Positions 7,972-16,246 of a stretch of 64,000 bases of DNA are shown here, piece after piece. Source of the stretch: Helicobacter sp. 13S00482-2 (lineage in GTDB: Bacteria; Campylobacterota; Campylobacteria; Campylobacterales; Helicobacteraceae). The notes beneath the pieces were generated by a model that saw nothing but the letters and a program-made list of their open reading frames with translations, was not told the DNA's origin and made no database searches. Position numbers and translations under genes: made by a program. The DNA lies in the NCBI RefSeq assembly GCF_002272795.1, contig NZ_MLAT01000005.1:1-64000 (forward strand), in the 5' to 3' direction. The number at the start of each line of letters is the position of its first letter. Position 1 is the first letter of the stretch.

Positions 7972-8724
7972 TTGACTGAAGAAATTGAAGCTAATTTTGT
8001 GCTCTTATGTGACAAATATTGTTGTAGTAGTAAGTTCTTAATTCTGTCTATCAGGAATGCTATTTGTAGCTTCTATAGTCATAAAAAAATCATCTCTTTT
8101 GATCTGGAAAAGCAGTTAATATATGAACTTAAAGATGAAAAAATAGTACCCTTTAGAGCTAAAAAAAGAGATCAAAACATTATTAAAAATAATCTAATTA
8201 GAGCTTTAGAAGATAGAAGAAATGAGATTTTTTTACAATCAAATTCGTTAAAAATTAGAGAATTTTATAAGAATTCTTTAGGAGAAATTAATAGATTTTC
8301 TATCATAAAAATCGAAGATAGAGAGATATTTTTGACTCTAAAAAGTGATAAAAAGGTTTCGGACAGAGTGATTTTTTTAGCCTATATTGATGATTTTTTA
8401 GACAAAGATTTGATTTCAATTGGCTATAATTTTTTCTTTTTTATTAAGAATGTTGAGTTTAAAAAGGAGGGGATTTTTATAAAATTAACTAGAAAAAAGA
8501 ACGAAATTATTAGAAAGGAGGTTGAAAATATTTTTGATTTTATTGCCAAAAAATATGATAAAAACATTGATTTTAATATCAATTTTATCGATTTTAGGAA
8601 CAAAAAAGTGGTGCTAACGGTAGCTAAAAAAGAAGAAGAATCTATCTTAAAATCTATAAAAAAAATTGTAAAAAGTAGGATAGATTTTGAAATATTTTGG
8701 AAAATTAGAAAGGAAAGAAGATGA
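7972..8724 (+). CDS. Divergent NusA-like protein
   Basis: 250 residues from TTG 7972, with AAAAAGG upstream. The domain order resembles NusA: an N-terminal helical region with DQNIIKNNLIRALEDRRNEIF (matching the NusA linker helix), then a five-strand S1-like barrel (about 95-150, LGEINRFSIIKIEDREIFL), then a KH-like segment (about 155-250, including FIKLTRKKNEIIRKEVENI). The usual C-terminal KH2 and acidic repeats are missing, so it is about half the length of NusA. Known NusA controls pausing and antitermination; a plasmid copy could help polymerase read the long tra operons. That role is inference. Its stop overlaps the next start. Confidence 0.4.
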   Translation: MTEEIEANFVLLCDKYCCSSKFLILSIRNAICSFYSHKKIISFDLEKQLIYELKDEKIVPFRAKKRDQNIIKNNLIRALEDRRNEIFLQSNSLKIREFYKNSLGEINRFSIIKIEDREIFLTLKSDKKVSDRVIFLAYIDDFLDKDLISIGYNFFFFIKNVEFKKEGIFIKLTRKKNEIIRKEVENIFDFIAKKYDKNIDFNINFIDFRNKKVVLTVAKKEEESILKSIKKIVKSRIDFEIFWKIRKERR

Positions 8725-8969
8725 AAAAAACTAAAAATATTCATTCTATTTTGGATAAATTAAAGCAAAAAAATGGAGAAAACAAAAGGATAAAAGTATT
8801 CAATGATGTGTTATTTTTAGACTTAAAAACATATCAAAATATTGAGTTTTTAGTCAAAGTTTTTGGGTGGGAAAAGCTAACTCAGAGTATTCCACAATGG
8901 AAAGAACTGTGCAATATTATTAATGAACTAGCAGAAACTGAGAGAAATAAAGAGGTGAAAAATGATTGA
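8721..8969 (+). CDS. Small hypothetical protein
   Basis: 82 residues. The start overlaps the previous stop by 4 bases (ATGA), so it is translationally coupled to the NusA-like gene. It has a basic N-terminus (MKKTKNIHSILDKLKQK) and a helical C-terminal half with two Trp. It has no signal peptide, membrane helix or family I recognise. It also overlaps the following gene by 8 bases. Confidence 0.6.
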   Translation: MKKTKNIHSILDKLKQKNGENKRIKVFNDVLFLDLKTYQNIEFLVKVFGWEKLTQSIPQWKELCNIINELAETERNKEVKND

Positions 8970-9642
8970 TAAGATTAATTTTGTGGAGACAAAAAAGGTT
9001 GATTATAGTGAAATATTGCAGGTTTCTGAACTATTTTATCGCAATAGAATGCCTATCACTATGTTCAATGCAATGGCTTATATGGTGAATTTCAGCATTG
9101 ATGAAAAAAAGAAAGATGGTAATGCTTTCCCGATGATCATACATACGGGAGTCTATGAAGCTATTAATATTGAGTTTAATCTCTTTATAAAAGCATTAAG
9201 TATGAATTTTACGAGGGAAACACAAAGCAAGTTTCTGTTAGATTTTTCTATTAGCGAAGGCATTAGAGAAGCGAATAATATGAAGGCTCCATTATTCTTG
9301 TGTAACTCAATTTTAAGGACTTATTGTAAGTTATGTACAGAGGCTAAAAGTTATTCTTTTGAGAAAAATGGGGGCGTCTATAATGTTGCGAATTTTTATG
9401 TTCCAGTTATTTATGAAAAAGATGGAATTGCTAAGCAAATGTCGGCTATTACGGTAAAACTAAATAGTCTTATTGAGCTAATTAGTGATGTTCAAAATTC
9501 TGGTGTTTTGTATAGTGCCCTAGAGTATTGTTACGGTGCGATTGTTGAATACAAGCAGGTTGCTTTTGGAGTAAGGCAGTGCAATGAGTATTGGATAAAA
9601 AATAATCGACATAAGACTGTTTTATATAAGGCTTTTGTTTGA
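8962..9642 (+). CDS. Hypothetical cytoplasmic protein
   Basis: 226 residues starting at ATG 8962 (GAGGTGAAAA upstream), third in a tightly overlapping operon. It has no signal peptide or long membrane helix; it is mostly alpha-helical with aromatic-rich segments (ALEYCYGAIVEYKQ) and several Cys (LCNSILRTYCKLC). I recognise no family. Being co-translated with a NusA-like protein, it could belong to a transcription or replication function, but nothing in the sequence shows it. Confidence 0.6.
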   Translation: MIDKINFVETKKVDYSEILQVSELFYRNRMPITMFNAMAYMVNFSIDEKKKDGNAFPMIIHTGVYEAINIEFNLFIKALSMNFTRETQSKFLLDFSISEGIREANNMKAPLFLCNSILRTYCKLCTEAKSYSFEKNGGVYNVANFYVPVIYEKDGIAKQMSAITVKLNSLIELISDVQNSGVLYSALEYCYGAIVEYKQVAFGVRQCNEYWIKNNRHKTVLYKAFV

Positions 9643-9657
9643 TAATTGAGAGTAATT

Positions 9658-9725
9658 ATATATTCTAGTATATTCTAGTATATTCTAGTATATTCTAGTA
9701 TATTCTAGTATATTCTAGTATATTA
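9658..9725. repeat. 10-bp tandem repeat array (TATTCTAGTA x6 plus partial ends)
   Basis: Six perfect copies of TATTCTAGTA occupy 9661-9720 with partial units at both ends. The 10-base period places every copy on the same DNA face. Each unit contains CTAG inside a near-palindrome. The array lies between the stop at 9642 and the gene at 9773, so it is positioned to act as an operator array, initiator iterons or a variable-number repeat. Confidence 0.9.
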
Positions 9726-9727
9726 GT

Positions 9728-9745
9728 TACTTTCGTAAGAAAGTA
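9728..9745 (+). terminator. Hairpin after the tandem array
   Basis: TACTTTC (9728-9734) and GAAAGTA (9739-9745) form a perfect 7-bp stem with a GTAA tetraloop. A short TTTTT follows after five bases. It is probably a weak terminator or a 5' leader hairpin of the gene at 9773. Confidence 0.4.
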
Positions 9746-9772
9746 TGGCAATTTTTAGAAAAGGAGCTTGAA

Positions 9773-11077
9773 TTGAATTTTTTGATAAGCGACTCAGTTG
9801 TATTTTTAATTTCATTGAAGCAGGATAAACCTGATGTTTTGTTTTTTCTATTTTTTCTGATGAGTCATCTTTTATTTTTTGGATCAATATCTTTTTTGAG
9901 ATCTTTTTTCAAAAAATCAAAAAAAAAGAGTGTGGGCAAAAAAAAAGATATTATTGGCAAAGTTAATCAGGCTGAACAAAATAATTTAAAAAACTTTATG
10001 TTTAGGTTCAATGAAAAAGAAAATGACAAGATCGGAATTTTTGATTTTTTAGGAGGAGTAAAAGATGTTCTGAAGTTCATTTCAATTAAAAAAAATATCA
10101 ACAGCAAAAATAAAATTTCTATACCTCTGCATCAAGCTATTTATTTATTGAGGCATTACCCAGAATATTTTTATTATGCTGGAGAAAAACAAAAAATCTT
10201 TTTTGAAAAGATAAATGAGAAAATTCTTGAACCATCTTTTCAGGATTTGCATAATCAAAAACTACAAGAACCTCCTTTAAAAAAAATAGAACTTGACAAT
10301 GGGTCCAAAGTCTTAATTGATTCAAGTGGGATTATTCAGGATTTGGTTTCGACAGAATCTGAAAATAAAAAAATTGCTGAAAATATTTTAAATGATTTTT
10401 CTACTAGCGAAGATAAGAAACTCGAAGAAGAAAATAAAAATCTTTTATTGCAAGATGATGCTAAAGAAGAAGATGGCAAAGTTGAAGAAACAAAGCCACT
10501 TAGCAAAAAAGATTTTCAAGAAAAAATTAGAAAAGAAAAAAAGGAAAAAAAAGAAAAGCTAGAATCAGAAATTGACAAAAACCAATTGGAACAAATTGAG
10601 GAGATTGTTGATTCAATTTTAGAAAATTCACATAAAGACTATCTTGATAAAAAAACTAAAAAGGAATTAATTGAAACCGAAAAAAATATTAAAATCAGAA
10701 ACGATTCAGAAAAAAAAGATACACAAAATATTTTGAATACTTTAAATTTGAAATTCATAAAGGAGAGAATAAAAAAAGATTTTTTTGGAGAGATGGTTTT
10801 TTTGATTAAGAACAAACTGGTTTTAGATAAAAAATTTTTCAGAGAATTTTTAGATTTTAAAGACAGTGATTTCAACAAAGAGGAGATCTTGCTAAAAAAC
10901 TTAATTAAAAAATTTGAATTTGAGTACCAGATTAAAATTTTAATCAATCAGGAAATTGATGGTTATTTTGGAGAAAAAAAAGTAAATGGAAGATTCTACT
11001 TGATTATTTTGAGTGAAGACGAAAAAAAGACCGTTATTGATTTTTTTCATTTAGATTCAATACAAAATACTCTCTAG
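9773..11077 (+). CDS. Membrane-anchored Lys/Glu-rich protein, possible relaxase accessory part
   Basis: 434 residues from TTG 9773 behind AAAAGGAGC. A hydrophobic N-terminus (about 23-45, VLFFLFFLMSHLLFFG) is followed by a basic linker. A small domain follows (ISIPLHQAIYLLRHYPEYFYY, about 122-142), then a long charged, likely coiled-coil region (about 190-330). A C-terminal domain (about 330-434) may be a winged helix. MobH relaxases carry an HD domain plus a C-terminal winged-helix domain; with the HD protein encoded next, this could be the separated partner. That is speculative. The last 13 codons lie in a 135-bp perfect repeat copied at 32.7 kb. Confidence 0.55.
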   Translation: MNFLISDSVVFLISLKQDKPDVLFFLFFLMSHLLFFGSISFLRSFFKKSKKKSVGKKKDIIGKVNQAEQNNLKNFMFRFNEKENDKIGIFDFLGGVKDVLKFISIKKNINSKNKISIPLHQAIYLLRHYPEYFYYAGEKQKIFFEKINEKILEPSFQDLHNQKLQEPPLKKIELDNGSKVLIDSSGIIQDLVSTESENKKIAENILNDFSTSEDKKLEEENKNLLLQDDAKEEDGKVEETKPLSKKDFQEKIRKEKKEKKEKLESEIDKNQLEQIEEIVDSILENSHKDYLDKKTKKELIETEKNIKIRNDSEKKDTQNILNTLNLKFIKERIKKDFFGEMVFLIKNKLVLDKKFFREFLDFKDSDFNKEEILLKNLIKKFEFEYQIKILINQEIDGYFGEKKVNGRFYLIILSEDEKKTVIDFFHLDSIQNTL

Positions 11078-11171
11078 AACATTCAAAATGGCATCTAAAA
11101 TCGATTTTATTTCATTCATAGTATGTTTTTAAGATAAAAAATAGATCGTTGATTTTAGATGGGTTTTTGTG
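11037..11171. repeat. 135-bp perfect direct repeat, left copy (second copy at 32660-32794)
   Basis: All 135 bases are identical to 32660-32794. The left copy covers the last codons of the 9773-11077 gene and the following 94 bases. Inside it ATCTAAAATC (11093-11102) and GATTTTAGAT (11151-11160) form a perfect 10-bp inverted repeat, and AAAATCGATTTT is a palindrome. The copies are 21.6 kb apart in the same orientation. Confidence 0.9.
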
Positions 11172-11269
11172 CGTTTTTAGATTTTTAGATTTTTTATAAA
11201 AAAATATGATAAAATTTTGATAAAATTCAATGGTGTATTTAATAACATGTTGCAAATTATCAAGAAAAT

Positions 11270-12049
11270 ATGAGGTGCTTATACAGCTTATTGACCTTGA
11301 ACATCTATTATAAGGATTCCATCTTGTTTAAAAAGAACAAAAAAGAAGACATTGTGAGCATTTTAAATAAAAATATAATCATCTTAAAAGAAATCAGTAG
11401 GGCTAGAACTAGAATCAAGATTCTACAAAAAACAACTAGTGATTCTATCCTTAATTGCAAAGATGAGGCTATTTTACAAGCTTATGGTATCTATAAAGAA
11501 CGTTTTAAAAAACCGCTTTTTAGTGATTTAATTTCAATTTTTTTGAATCATGTTGAAGAATTTGAATTTCATAAATACACTTCTGTGCCTCAAGCATTTA
11601 AGGTTCAGTACAGAGAGAATGAATCAAGATTTTTAAAATTAGGAAAAATAAATTTAAAAGATCATTCATTGAGAGTCTTCACCATCGCTTGTTCTAAAAA
11701 CAAAAACAATCCAGACAGGTTTGCTGAAGAGATTGTTTTGTTGGCCTTAACCCATGACTTTGGAAAATGTAACAAGGTTATTGATTTTGTTGGTTCTAGT
11801 GCAAAAGAAACTCACAATCAGGTCAGTGCTCATTATGTTTCAATAATAATGCGTCAATTGGGGTATCCTGAAGAATTTGTTGAATTATTTTATCAAACAC
11901 TTTATCATCATCACTCTCATCAAGAAACGATAAAAAACACATTTTATATTCAAGCATTAAATGAATGTGACTATGAAGCAAGAAGAGAGGAAGAGAAAAA
12001 AATAATGAAGCTTGAAGGAAAACAAAAAGGAGCCTACCGTGACTTTTAA
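11270..12049 (+). CDS. HD-domain protein, candidate MobH-type relaxase
   Basis: 259 residues. An HD metal site is visible: H132 in KDHSLR, H162-D163 in ALTHDFGK, H182 and H188 (ETHNQVSAHYV), and H213-H217 (YHHHSH). MobH relaxases of SXT and IncA/C elements use an HD fold and pair with F-type secretion systems and a TraD like the one here. No MobF TraI is present, so this is the best relaxase candidate in view. It is much shorter than known MobH proteins (about 700 residues), so a general HD phosphohydrolase cannot be excluded. The start ATG 11270 has a weak ribosome binding site. Confidence 0.5.
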   Translation: MRCLYSLLTLNIYYKDSILFKKNKKEDIVSILNKNIIILKEISRARTRIKILQKTTSDSILNCKDEAILQAYGIYKERFKKPLFSDLISIFLNHVEEFEFHKYTSVPQAFKVQYRENESRFLKLGKINLKDHSLRVFTIACSKNKNNPDRFAEEIVLLALTHDFGKCNKVIDFVGSSAKETHNQVSAHYVSIIMRQLGYPEEFVELFYQTLYHHHSHQETIKNTFYIQALNECDYEARREEEKKIMKLEGKQKGAYRDF

Positions 12050-12596
12050 AAGCCATATTGCTTTAGGTGCAATAGGAGGATTAACATTAGGGGCACTTAC
12101 TCCTATAGGGGAAATAAAAACTTTTTATACAGCCATGATGCCTTTAATTGCACTTGGCTCGGTTCTTCCTGATATTGATGAACCTAAAAGTTTTATCGGT
12201 AGAAAATTACCAGGATTTTCACATATTATCAGCTTGACTTTTACACATAGAGGTTTTACTCATTTTTTGATTTGCCCATTGCTCATAGCAGTAATAGCTG
12301 GTTTATTTTTAAAAGAGGGTAGGTTTTATGTCTATGCTTTATGCTTTGGAATGATCATGCATCAAATTGGAGACATGCTTACAAAAAGTGGAATTCCCTA
12401 TTATTTTTTTCCATTCAAAATAAAGGCTGTCCTATTGCCAAAAAAGCTTAGATTTTATACTGGCGGTATTATTGAAAGACTTGTTTTTATTTTTATTTTG
12501 ATCCCATTATTGGGGTTTATATCTTATCAAACTTTAAATTTTAAGGGAGGCAAAGATGTAGCAAAAAATATTTCGCATTATTATAAAAATTTTTAA
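12039..12596 (+). CDS. DUF457/YdjM-like membrane metal-dependent hydrolase
   Basis: 185 residues from GTG 12039, chosen because AAAAAGGAG precedes it; it overlaps the HD gene by 11 bases. The family pattern is clear: LPDIDEPKSFIGRKLP near residue 45, TFTHRGFTHFL near 70, and HQIGDMLTKSGI near 113, spread over four membrane helices. The conserved Asp and His are thought to bind metal. These proteins sit in the inner membrane, and the substrate is unknown. Its place behind the HD protein suggests one operon leading into tra genes. Confidence 0.8.
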   Translation: MTFKSHIALGAIGGLTLGALTPIGEIKTFYTAMMPLIALGSVLPDIDEPKSFIGRKLPGFSHIISLTFTHRGFTHFLICPLLIAVIAGLFLKEGRFYVYALCFGMIMHQIGDMLTKSGIPYYFFPFKIKAVLLPKKLRFYTGGIIERLVFIFILIPLLGFISYQTLNFKGGKDVAKNISHYYKNF

Positions 12597-12611
12597 TAAG
12601 GAGTAAAACAA

Positions 12612-12818
12612 ATGAGAAGAAGTCATAGCATTTTTAAAAATCCAGAAAGCCTGAAGTTTTATAATCTTGCAATTTGGATTGATGCTCAAATATTAAAAAA
12701 ATCAAAAAAAGACATTAAGCAGGGCATTATCCTAAAGCAAAAAATTAATGCTTTTTATGAAAAGTCTTCTTTAGAGCTAGATGAGATTTTAAGGAAAGGA
12801 GGGCAAGATGATAGGTGA
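12612..12818 (+). CDS. Small basic helical protein
   Basis: 68 residues, highly charged helix (ILKKSKKDIKQGIILKQKI) with an acidic end. A good site (AAGGAG) precedes ATG 12612 and the gene overlaps the next by 11 bases. It has no membrane segment and no family I recognise. It is probably part of the pilus operon. Confidence 0.6.
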   Translation: MRRSHSIFKNPESLKFYNLAIWIDAQILKKSKKDIKQGIILKQKINAFYEKSSLELDEILRKGGQDDR

Positions 12819-13674
12819 TCAAAATTTTCCTAACGGAGGAATACCTAAAGGGGAGATCCCCAAAGGAGAAATACCTAGAGAGGAAATACCTAAAAATATC
12901 CCTAGACAAGAAATTCCTAAATCTGTTATTGAAAAAAACAATCACCCAATGAGTTGGAAACAAACTTCTCAGCAAGATAAGGCTGAAAGGCATACTTACC
13001 CAATTTTTTCTGACATTCAAGAGATGCAAGATAGAATTCAAACTCTTTATGCTTCTGGAAGTTCCTTTGCGGAACAAAAAACGATTGATATTACTGAATC
13101 TGAGTATAGAATGTTGCCGTTTGAGATGCTTAAAATTGTTGGAAAGAACTTAAGTTTTATTTTTATAACTTATTTGGCTTCTGCCATCTTAATTGGATTG
13201 GGATTTTATATTGAAAAGCTTTATAAGTATTCAAGTTTTTTGTTTCCAATCCCATTGAGCCTTTCTTTTGCTTCTTTGTTGTTTTATGCATATGTCATAT
13301 ATGCAATGAGGCAATTTGTGATTGAAGATGAAAAGCAACCCAAAACAAAACAGTTTTATAAAATTGTTTTGTTTTCTTGGCGATCTGTAGAGTTTTGTTT
13401 GGGGCTATGCATTATTGGAATAGGGGTCTTATTCTTAAAATCTCAGAGTATTCAAGTTGCCTTGTTGAAGGTTGATTTTTTAAAAAAAATAGATTTTACA
13501 GAAATGGCAGGACATTTATTTTTTCTCTCTATGTTCGTAGGTTTGTTTTATACTATTTTTGCTTACTGTCTAAATAGAAAGTTCAAGAGAGTTCAAGAAG
13601 AAAATATGTTGGCTTTATATGCTCAATACGATCGAACTGAAGCAATAAATAAGAGGCTTCAGGGAGAATTATAA
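12808..13674 (+). CDS. Four-helix membrane protein with an IPK-repeat N-terminus
   Basis: 288 residues. The N-terminal 45 are Pro/Lys/Glu pentapeptides (GIPKGEIPKGEIPREEIPK), similar to the small protein at 4393-4587. After a linker there are four membrane helices (about 118-137, 148-170, 193-213, 232-254) and a charged C-terminal helix. ATG 12808 follows AAAGGAGG. It directly precedes the pilin-like gene in the first tra operon. No known F-type component matches; the exposed repeats may contact another protein. Confidence 0.6.
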   Translation: MIGDQNFPNGGIPKGEIPKGEIPREEIPKNIPRQEIPKSVIEKNNHPMSWKQTSQQDKAERHTYPIFSDIQEMQDRIQTLYASGSSFAEQKTIDITESEYRMLPFEMLKIVGKNLSFIFITYLASAILIGLGFYIEKLYKYSSFLFPIPLSLSFASLLFYAYVIYAMRQFVIEDEKQPKTKQFYKIVLFSWRSVEFCLGLCIIGIGVLFLKSQSIQVALLKVDFLKKIDFTEMAGHLFFLSMFVGLFYTIFAYCLNRKFKRVQEENMLALYAQYDRTEAINKRLQGEL

Positions 13675-13688
13675 ATAAAAGGAAAAAA

Positions 13689-14012
13689 ATGAAAAAAAAT
13701 ACAATGAAGAGAAGTTTTATAGTTAGGGTTTTATTATTATTTTCATTATTGGGGGTGTCGTTTTGTTTTGGTGCTAATTTGTTTGATGCTGTAACAAAAT
13801 CTATTTTTGATATAGCTAGAGAATATTTTCTGCCAATTGTTATTTTTATCACTGGTGTAGCCGCTCTTGGATTGTTTTGGGCAGGAGTACAGATGAAATG
13901 GATTGTAGCTTCTTTCTTAATTGTTGTTCTTGGTTGGGTGTTTTTTACTGACTTTGATTTGATTCTTGGAGCGATAAACTTCTTATCTTCATTTGTCAAA
14001 AAAATGCTTTAG
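13689..14012 (+). CDS. traA: TraA/VirB2-like pilin candidate
   Basis: 107 residues. A long leader (about 1-29, FIVRVLLLFSLLGVSFCFGA) would be cleaved near FGA. The mature part has two hydrophobic helices (LPIVIFITGVAALGLFWAG and WIVASFLIVVLGWVFF) separated by a short polar loop, the layout of TraA and VirB2 pilins. It lies immediately upstream of traL-traE-traK, exactly where F traA is found. The start is ATG 13689 with AAAAGGAAAAAA. Confidence 0.75.
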   Translation: MKKNTMKRSFIVRVLLLFSLLGVSFCFGANLFDAVTKSIFDIAREYFLPIVIFITGVAALGLFWAGVQMKWIVASFLIVVLGWVFFTDFDLILGAINFLSSFVKKML

Positions 14013-14024
14013 GAAGGATAAATA

Positions 14025-14369
14025 ATGAACAATACTAAGGCAATTGCTTTTCCAAATACAATCAATCGCCCGAGGTTGATTGGACCTATAGAAATAGATA
14101 CATTGATTACGATTTTTATGGCCTTTTTTATTTCTTTCGCATTGGGAATTCTTATATTAGGATTTCAAGCTATTGTTTTGGTCCTATTTTCAATAATTAC
14201 TACTGTTGCAACGACTTTTTTATATTCATTTTATAAGAAAAATGCCAAAAAGGGATTCTTGTTTCATTGGCTGTATGTTAATAATTTATTTTTGCCCAAA
14301 TATAAAGGAATAGAAGGGTTGCCATCAAATTTTTTACCAAAAGGATATGAGTGTGAATTTAGAGATTAA
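14025..14369 (+). CDS. traL: TraL, pilus assembly inner-membrane protein
   Basis: 114 residues. The conserved N-terminus (FPNTINRPRLIGPIEID) and two adjacent membrane helices (about 27-70) match TraL, the VirB3-like partner of the TraC ATPase in F-type pilus assembly. It lies 13 bases after the pilin and overlaps traE by 23 bases. The size is normal for the family. Confidence 0.85.
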   Translation: MNNTKAIAFPNTINRPRLIGPIEIDTLITIFMAFFISFALGILILGFQAIVLVLFSIITTVATTFLYSFYKKNAKKGFLFHWLYVNNLFLPKYKGIEGLPSNFLPKGYECEFRD

Positions 14370-15273
14370 CAATAAAAAGAACAAAAAAGAAGAAGACGCT
14401 AACTGGGAAAATCCAGTTCCTGAGTATGATTATTGTGGCTCAATGGGTAAGGAGGCTATTGATTATACCCATAGAGTCATTATAAATAATAGATACTTTC
14501 AGATTTTTATTGGAGTTTTATTTTTGGTATTATTTATATTGATTTATGGATATTTTAAGCTATCTAACAATCTCGTAGCTCTTGTTAAGATGCCTGGCTA
14601 TGGTGAAATAAAAATTGCTAAAATGCAATCAGACCCTCTTTATTTTAAGGTTTGGGGCGATTATGTTTTAAGCTATTTCGCTAATTTTACGTCAGTCAAC
14701 ATAAGAGAAAATATAGATAGGGGGCTAGTTGTATTTGATAAGGATGTTTTAATAGAGAAGAAACCTGCAATTGAAGCCTATTATCAATCGATAATAACCA
14801 ATAAGATCACTCAAAATTTTAAAGTCAGAGAAAATAAAGTTGAAGTAAAAATAGAAGACTCTGGACATGGTGCTACGGTTTTGTATCCAGGAGAGGCGAT
14901 TCAAGAAATTTCTGATTTAGCGACAAGAAAAAAAGATTGTTTTTATGAGATGCATTTTTTTATTAATAATGGAGAAATCATTCAAGATGCGTTAAAGACT
15001 AATTGTCTTGATGATAATTCAGTTGTACCAAAAAGCAGTCATGAGGACAAAGCAAAATCAAAACTAATAGAAGAACCTAATATTGATCTGGTTCCTGATA
15101 AAAAAGAGGACGCTTATAAAATAAAAATAGATAATGACTCCATAATGAAAGATCTCAAAGAGAAATCTTTTGAACAAATAAACAAGGTTGAAGCCCCGCC
15201 TGAAACTACCTATAATAAAGAAAATGCTTTAGAGCAAGAATTAAAAACTAAAGAAAAGGCAAATTATGAATAA
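14347..15273 (+). CDS. traE: TraE, VirB8-like pilus assembly protein
   Basis: 308 residues from ATG 14347, preceded by AAAAGGAT. It has a cytoplasmic head, one membrane helix at about 52-73 (FQIFIGVLFLVLFILIYGYF) and a periplasmic domain (about 80-220) in the VirB8 fold position. A Lys/Glu/Asp-rich tail of some 80 residues makes it much longer than F TraE (188 residues). It should form the inner-membrane platform with TraL, TraK and TraB. It overlaps traK by 8 bases. Confidence 0.8.
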   Translation: MSVNLEINNKKNKKEEDANWENPVPEYDYCGSMGKEAIDYTHRVIINNRYFQIFIGVLFLVLFILIYGYFKLSNNLVALVKMPGYGEIKIAKMQSDPLYFKVWGDYVLSYFANFTSVNIRENIDRGLVVFDKDVLIEKKPAIEAYYQSIITNKITQNFKVRENKVEVKIEDSGHGATVLYPGEAIQEISDLATRKKDCFYEMHFFINNGEIIQDALKTNCLDDNSVVPKSSHEDKAKSKLIEEPNIDLVPDKKEDAYKIKIDNDSIMKDLKEKSFEQINKVEAPPETTYNKENALEQELKTKEKANYE

Positions 15274-16246
15274 AATCATTTTATCATTCTTTTTATTGGG
15301 GGGAATATTCTTTAATTTAGATGCCCAAACAGAACAAGAACGCATCAATAAATATATTTTAGACGCCAATAAGAATCAAGCTAAAAAAAAATCAGAAAAT
15401 AAAATAACAGGAGATGATGGATATTTACAAAAGGAAGACAATGGTAATGATAGAGCTTCTACTCCCTTATCTTCATCTTCTAAAAATTCAAATTCACAAG
15501 CCGATAGAAAAGCAACAAAACCTATAAAAACGATTATTCCAAAGGGAGCGAAAGTTATTCATCTAAAAACCTCTTTGGAGGTTAGAATTCCTAAAGGCAA
15601 ATACGCTATTTTGGATTTTCCTTTTAAAATCACAACTTTTGATTTTAAGGGGTTAAAGTCAATTCAAGCAAAAAAAGCTGATTTTGATCTCTCTGCTGAT
15701 ATGGATAAAATAAAAAATAAGGCAGAATCTCCTATAGATTTTGAGCAAAAAGGAAATCGAATTATTATCAATTCCAAAGTTCTAGGTTCTGGGCAAATGA
15801 TTGTATGGGGTGGCTCTTATCCTGTTATCATTAATTTAATTGTTCAAAATGTTGGTATAGAGTATTATAGTTTTATTGACACCACGAATAACAATAGTGA
15901 CGTTGAGGTAAAAAGACTTGAAAACAGAGAACATCAAAAAGTCTTAAATATTCTTTCAGTGGCACTCTATCGAGATAAGACTCCGAAAGGTTATGAAAAA
16001 ATTGAGAATAGGGATATTTTCAATTATAAAAAAGAAAACTTACAGCTAGTTCGATCTTATACCTTGATAGGCAAATACTATGTAGCAGAAAAATGGTTTG
16101 CTTTAAACAAGGATAAAAAAAGGTCACTGAATTTATATGAAGAGATGTTTTATATGCCTGATGTGTATTCAGTATCAATTTTGACCGACAGAGTGGAACC
16201 TTTAAAATCAACGGCTATTCTTATCATCAGAAAGAAAGATTTTTAA
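15266..16246 (+). CDS. traK: TraK, secretin-like outer-membrane core protein
   Basis: 326 residues with a signal peptide ending near NLDAQ (residue 21). The next 70 residues are polar and Ser/Asn-rich, and a beta-rich domain follows (KVIHLKTSLEVRIPKGKYA onwards) like the N-terminal TraK/VirB9 domain. TraK sits with TraB and TraV in the outer-membrane core. The call rests on position after traL-traE, the signal peptide and the beta-rich pattern. It shares bases with the next gene (TAATG). Confidence 0.75.
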   Translation: MNKIILSFFLLGGIFFNLDAQTEQERINKYILDANKNQAKKKSENKITGDDGYLQKEDNGNDRASTPLSSSSKNSNSQADRKATKPIKTIIPKGAKVIHLKTSLEVRIPKGKYAILDFPFKITTFDFKGLKSIQAKKADFDLSADMDKIKNKAESPIDFEQKGNRIIINSKVLGSGQMIVWGGSYPVIINLIVQNVGIEYYSFIDTTNNNSDVEVKRLENREHQKVLNILSVALYRDKTPKGYEKIENRDIFNYKKENLQLVRSYTLIGKYYVAEKWFALNKDKKRSLNLYEEMFYMPDVYSVSILTDRVEPLKSTAILIIRKKDF

